This document shows, piece by piece, positions 60,427 through 64,000 of a DNA stretch of 64,000 bases (the stretch's first letter is position 1; the number at the start of each line of letters is the position of its first letter). The notes under the pieces were generated by a model that saw nothing but the letters and a program-made list of their open reading frames with translations, did no database searches and was not told where the DNA came from. Position numbers and translations under genes: made by a program. Source of the stretch: Trichaptum fuscoviolaceum (Eukaryota > Basidiomycota > Agaricomycetes > Hymenochaetales > Trichaptaceae); contig CAJSYZ010000009.1 in NCBI GenBank assembly GCA_910574455.1, forward strand, positions 3,861,040-3,925,039. Direction: 5' to 3'.

Positions 60427-62728
60427 ATGTTGCAAAGCCTCTTTATGTTCACCAACTCTTTTGCTGTAGCCTTCTCGATCTTAACTATCTCGCTCGGGTG
60501 GCGTGCACTAGGATTCATTCTTAATCGATTCTTCCTCCGTCGATCGACCGTTTTACTTGACCTTCCGAACTTAGGACGTCCAAGGCCACCTTCGCATAGA
60601 ATTGAAGGCACTGCTGTTGTATGTGGAGGGAGGTTCGTAGAGCTAGTGATCATTAGTTCAATCGACTGAAATCCTTTCCTACAGTATCGCAGGCTTATGG
60701 GCAGCTCGTATTTGCGCGGACCATTTCGAGAAAGTTATCATTGTCGAGCCTGAGGCGTGGCTGGACACCGATGAGGGCAGAACTCCAGTCTACGATAGCA
60801 ACGGCGACTATATTGAGTCGAGCCGAGTGCACGCACGAACAAGAGTAGAGCAATATACGGCAGCACACAGTATGCCTCTTCATAAACTATCCGGCTTAAG
60901 AAAGAGATACTTAGATGCCCTTCAGTTTTCCAGCCCTTAGCATTGCAAGCTCTGAATAGACTCTTCCCTGTTTTCGAACAAAAAGTTAGAGAATTTGATG
61001 GACGGTACGCAAACACCTCCCTTTCTATTGCAGCTAAGAAAGATACACATTCGCTACCCTGATTAGCATCGCACCCGCTGAATTCAATCTACACGCCTTC
61101 GGTGGACACATAATGAAGATCCCGGTAGCCTTCTATCCGAATGGCGGTGTTACAGACGGTTTCTTCATGAGCCGAGAAGCGTACGAGCGTTTGCTGCGTG
61201 GGCTAGTCCGGGATTACTCAAATCGGGTCCACTGGCTAACGGGAACAGTCACTGGGCTCAATGTGGCGAAGGGCGCGACTCACAACGATGAAGGTAGGAT
61301 AGAATCGGCGACGGTTCGAACTCCAGGCGGGGAGGAACAGGATATTTTCGGGAGTTTGATAATCGGTGAGATCTCATCAATAAGCTTCATACTGGGAACT
61401 CATCAACCCCCGTCGATTGTCTCGAACCAGATTGCACTGGTAGAAGTCAGTCCGGACTCAAATGGCTGAACCGCATCTCTCCCGACACCTTTGATGATCT
61501 GAGGCTCGACTATAACACTGTTCAACGATATCGCACCTACCGGTTCACAGTACCACACGAAGCGCGTGCACGGTTGCCCATTCCGGGAGGCTATGATCAC
61601 TGCAGCCCGTGGTTCTACTGCTCCATGCCTATACCAGGCGTGGAGCGGAAGTACTTCGTGGTCGATAAGATTGACGGGCATCGCGGTACGTCGGCTCCTT
61701 TCATGTCTTTGACTTGCTGGAAAAAAAGCTGGACCTGGTTCTCATTCTGTAGTTGAATTCGGGTTCGGGGGCTGGGGCGACCCGCCACTCCCGGAGGACT
61801 TCTCGGAGATCAAGCCCTACTTTGAGAACTTCGGCGGATGCGAGCCCGTTCCACATTGGTTGATTGAGATGATTGATATCCTCGTCGAATACAAAGATCA
61901 AGCAAGTATTGAAGGATCGAGGTTCCGTGAGCAATTCCTCTTCATCTGCAAGTAACGCGCACTGACATTCGATTTCTGTCGGTCCAGCGGATAATTCTTG
62001 GATACGGTATGAGAACGCACAGTCTCTGCCATCAAATTTTGTAGCATCGGGTGATTCTATCATGGTAGTAAACCCGACGTTTGGGTATGCTCCCTCCGGA
62101 ATTTTAAAAATGAAATCTTCTGATAAATGAATGAATAGACAAGGCTGTACGAAGGCATGTATAGGTGCGATCACACTGGACAGCCTCCTGCGTTCTCGAA
62201 ACATGTCAAACTCGACGAGCATACCAAACGGCTTTGGTCGTAGATTCTTCAAACTACACGCAGAAAAGATTGTTAGCGCTTGGTGAGTCAGCTCTCGATT
62301 ATATCAAAACAATTCTCTCCACTAACTTAATCCTGTGTCGTCTGTATTTAGGGAGGGGACGAAGCCCACAGGTGAGCAGGCCTCTCCTAACCATTAATTC
62401 ACCTTGCTATGTATAATGAATGTGAACACCTACCTGCAGATTATCAATGGGATACGACTAGGACAGTGACAGGCGAGAAGCTCTCCGACGAGTGGCTCGC
62501 CGCCGGGTTTGCGAATGCAATCATGCAACTGGCGAAGACGGTGCGCGTATAGTTGTGTCTAAATATCACGATCACTAACTGCAGGACTACTCTCAGGACA
62601 TTCATGTCGATTCGGCACTTTGGCATGTTCGCAGCTTCCTCGCACCTCCGACCGCACTTTTGCAGCCATCCATTCTTGCGAAAGTCTTGCTTCTCAAGCT
62701 CAAGCAAGCTATTGGATTATCGGTTTGA
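60427..62728 (+). CDS. FAD-dependent monooxygenase-like protein, intact, 11 exons
   Basis: The exons are 60427-60632, 60685-60869, 60926-61004, 61043-61365, 61431-61685, 61753-61926, 61988-62084, 62139-62282, 62352-62371, 62440-62540 and 62585-62728. They sum to 1,728 nt (575 residues) with every junction in frame. Residues 1-30 are hydrophobic (FAVAFSILTISLGW), probably a membrane anchor. The FAD Rossmann turn is CGGSIAGLWAARIC (66-79), followed by VIIVEPE at the end of the second strand. The second FAD motif is ASGDSIMVVNPTFGQG (427-442). FYPNGGVTDGFFMSREAYER in the middle is typical of basidiomycete proteins of this class, which resemble class A flavin monooxygenases. The substrate is unknown. 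It lies outside the duplicated array. Confidence 0.88.
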
Positions 62729-63425
62729 ACAGATATACGTGTTTGGTTGATCGGGTTCCGCTGGAGCGTGGCAGATCAATTGATGATAACATCACGAAAA
62801 TCTCTAATTTCAGATAAGGCCCTTGTATGTACATTGTAGAGCCATAATGCATGGTAATGAGAAACCTTAATATGTACACATATATAAGACGTAGGTGGTA
62901 CTTTATCCCGGTATTGTAGTGACCATAATGGGTGGTAATGGACCGCCATATTGCAAGCCCTTGCAATGTGCCACAATATTGACAGGCCCTTGCAATGTAC
63001 TACCATATTGCTATAACAGGTAATAACATGATAAGGGCTCTGACATGTTCCTATTGCGGTACAACAATCTATCCATATTAGGGTCACTAGTAATCATAGC
63101 ACACTTGGTTCATTATGAAATATATATATTATTAAAACGTAAATACATATTCCCGCGACCTCGTAGGGTTCGCTTGGGTACCTTAGGAAAACGCAACTGT
63201 GTCAATTCTCTGCGAAAACTGATCCGGTCACGTGAATTGCCTTTATGGGTAATTAACCCTTTTAGGCAGGAGATCCAGTCATGTGATGGCTACCTTTCAC
63301 AGCAGGTTGTTTCCACGCAACTTGAACTTTCATTGCTATCTTGCTTTCGTCGCCAATGTTCGACAATCCACCCTTTGTAGGTCAATGGCAAGCTGCCCTC
63401 CGGTTCCAACACTGTGAGCAACAGC
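62729..63425. other. AT-rich intergenic region
   Basis: No supported gene. Short repeats such as CCATAATG.(G/A)TGGTAATG and TTGCAAG/CTTGCAA words recur at 62840-63010. Confidence 0.4.
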
Positions 63426-63429
63426 AACT

Positions 63430-63780
63430 TTGTCTGTGAGGACATCCAGCACTAGAAACAAGCGGACACCAAGCGCAATTGTATCAGGTGCAGGGAGCAC
63501 TGTAGCTGCCGGAAATACGGGGCAAACTGCTCAAGCACGGTCAATCCCGACTGGTTGTCCAAGGTCGAATCACGGCACATGGGTGCATGTCACAGGCTTC
63601 AAGCGGGCACGCCGCGTCCTCCCTGGCCGTATTGCAGTTTGCTTAATTGGAAGTTGGCGCAAGGAACAAAGGCGGGTCGTTGGCGGTGGTATTGGGAATG
63701 ATGGTGTCCTTGCGAATGTCACTGCAAAATTGAGTCCCCCTGGGCCCATAGTGGAAGGTGCGCCTATTTTGCTGCATTAA
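63430..63780 (+). other. Unrecognised open frame near the window end
   Basis: A 116-codon frame, rich in Ala, Gly, Thr and Arg, without known motifs. A second frame over the same DNA reads CIRCREHCSCRKYGANC, a cysteine-rich pattern that could equally be real. Neither is supported enough to call a gene, and the sequence continues past the window. Confidence 0.25.
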
Positions 63781-64000
63781 CTGATTGCTTCTTTAGAAGA
63801 CGGCGTCCATGTCATGTCGGAGGACACACAGAAGGATGCATGACCATCGTATGCCGATGTTCAGGTGGATGCTGTCCCGCCGTACTGCGAGACAACAGTC
63901 CATGCGCTTTTGTCCTTATCTCCGGGAATGAGGCTTTCCAGGCAAGCTCCCGATTGATGGTCTCGCAACGGGCACACTCTTCTCATTTGCTTGGAACATG

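Noticed and set aside
60290..60660. A minus-strand reverse transcriptase remnant
   Set aside because: The resemblance is limited to one short stretch, and much of this DNA is the well-supported first exon of the FAD gene on the plus strand.

Overview
The window looks like a transposon-rich, segmentally duplicated locus of a filamentous basidiomycete, most likely an Agaricomycete. The evidence is: many short GT-AG introns (about 20-65 nt, a few longer) in protein families that reconstruct cleanly in frame; a CYP63-like P450 relic; a basidiomycete-type FAD monooxygenase with 11 exons; and non-LTR, SINE and Tc1 elements of fungal type. The species was not identified.

About 57 kb is a tandem array of one gene family, all on the minus strand. 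The copies are A (2130-6257), B (17495-30850), C (35891-39903), D (43431-49889) and E (52697-56719). Copy A can be spliced by hand into 20 exons giving an in-frame protein of about 1,047 residues. It has a short N-terminus, two tandem copies of a soluble helical module, a four-segment membrane domain, a variable tryptophan/glycine heptad repeat and a long polar tail. I recognise the membrane part as an Agaricomycete-type multi-pass protein of unknown function. There are two tail types, I (A, B, D) and II (C, E). The downstream non-coding flanks fall into the same two types, so the duplicated unit is a gene plus its flank. Copies B and D are broken by transposons.

The second theme is transposons carrying pieces of host genes. 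Element A (7030-12877) carries an Hsp70 C-terminus and another C-terminal fragment. The insertion complex 18948-25200 carries an unidentified gene piece, a polyubiquitin fragment nested inside an F-box-like fragment, an Arg/Asp-rich fragment and several exons of coatomer beta-prime. Element F (25620-28658) carries a decayed Ser/Thr kinase with an opposite-strand RS-rich piece inside it. Element D (44500-46419) carries the N-terminal region of a P-type calcium ATPase. Several fragments keep their introns, so they were copied from DNA. Elements B and D have tRNA-like A-box/B-box sequences just inside their ends, pointing outward.

Other mobile DNA: an apparently intact Tc1 element with a DD34E transposase (12936-14276), whose pre-insertion site survives in a paralogous flank at 40823; an ORF1-only half-LINE (7040-8740); a 5'-truncated LINE relative (about 20533-21090); a tRNA-derived SINE (49036-49490) sharing the LINE's 3' hairpin and AAAC-repeat tail; and a 0.56-kb foldback element (59317-59892).

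The right-hand 6 kb lies outside the array. It holds one apparently intact gene, the FAD monooxygenase-like gene at 60427-62728 (575 residues), flanked by sequence I could not assign.
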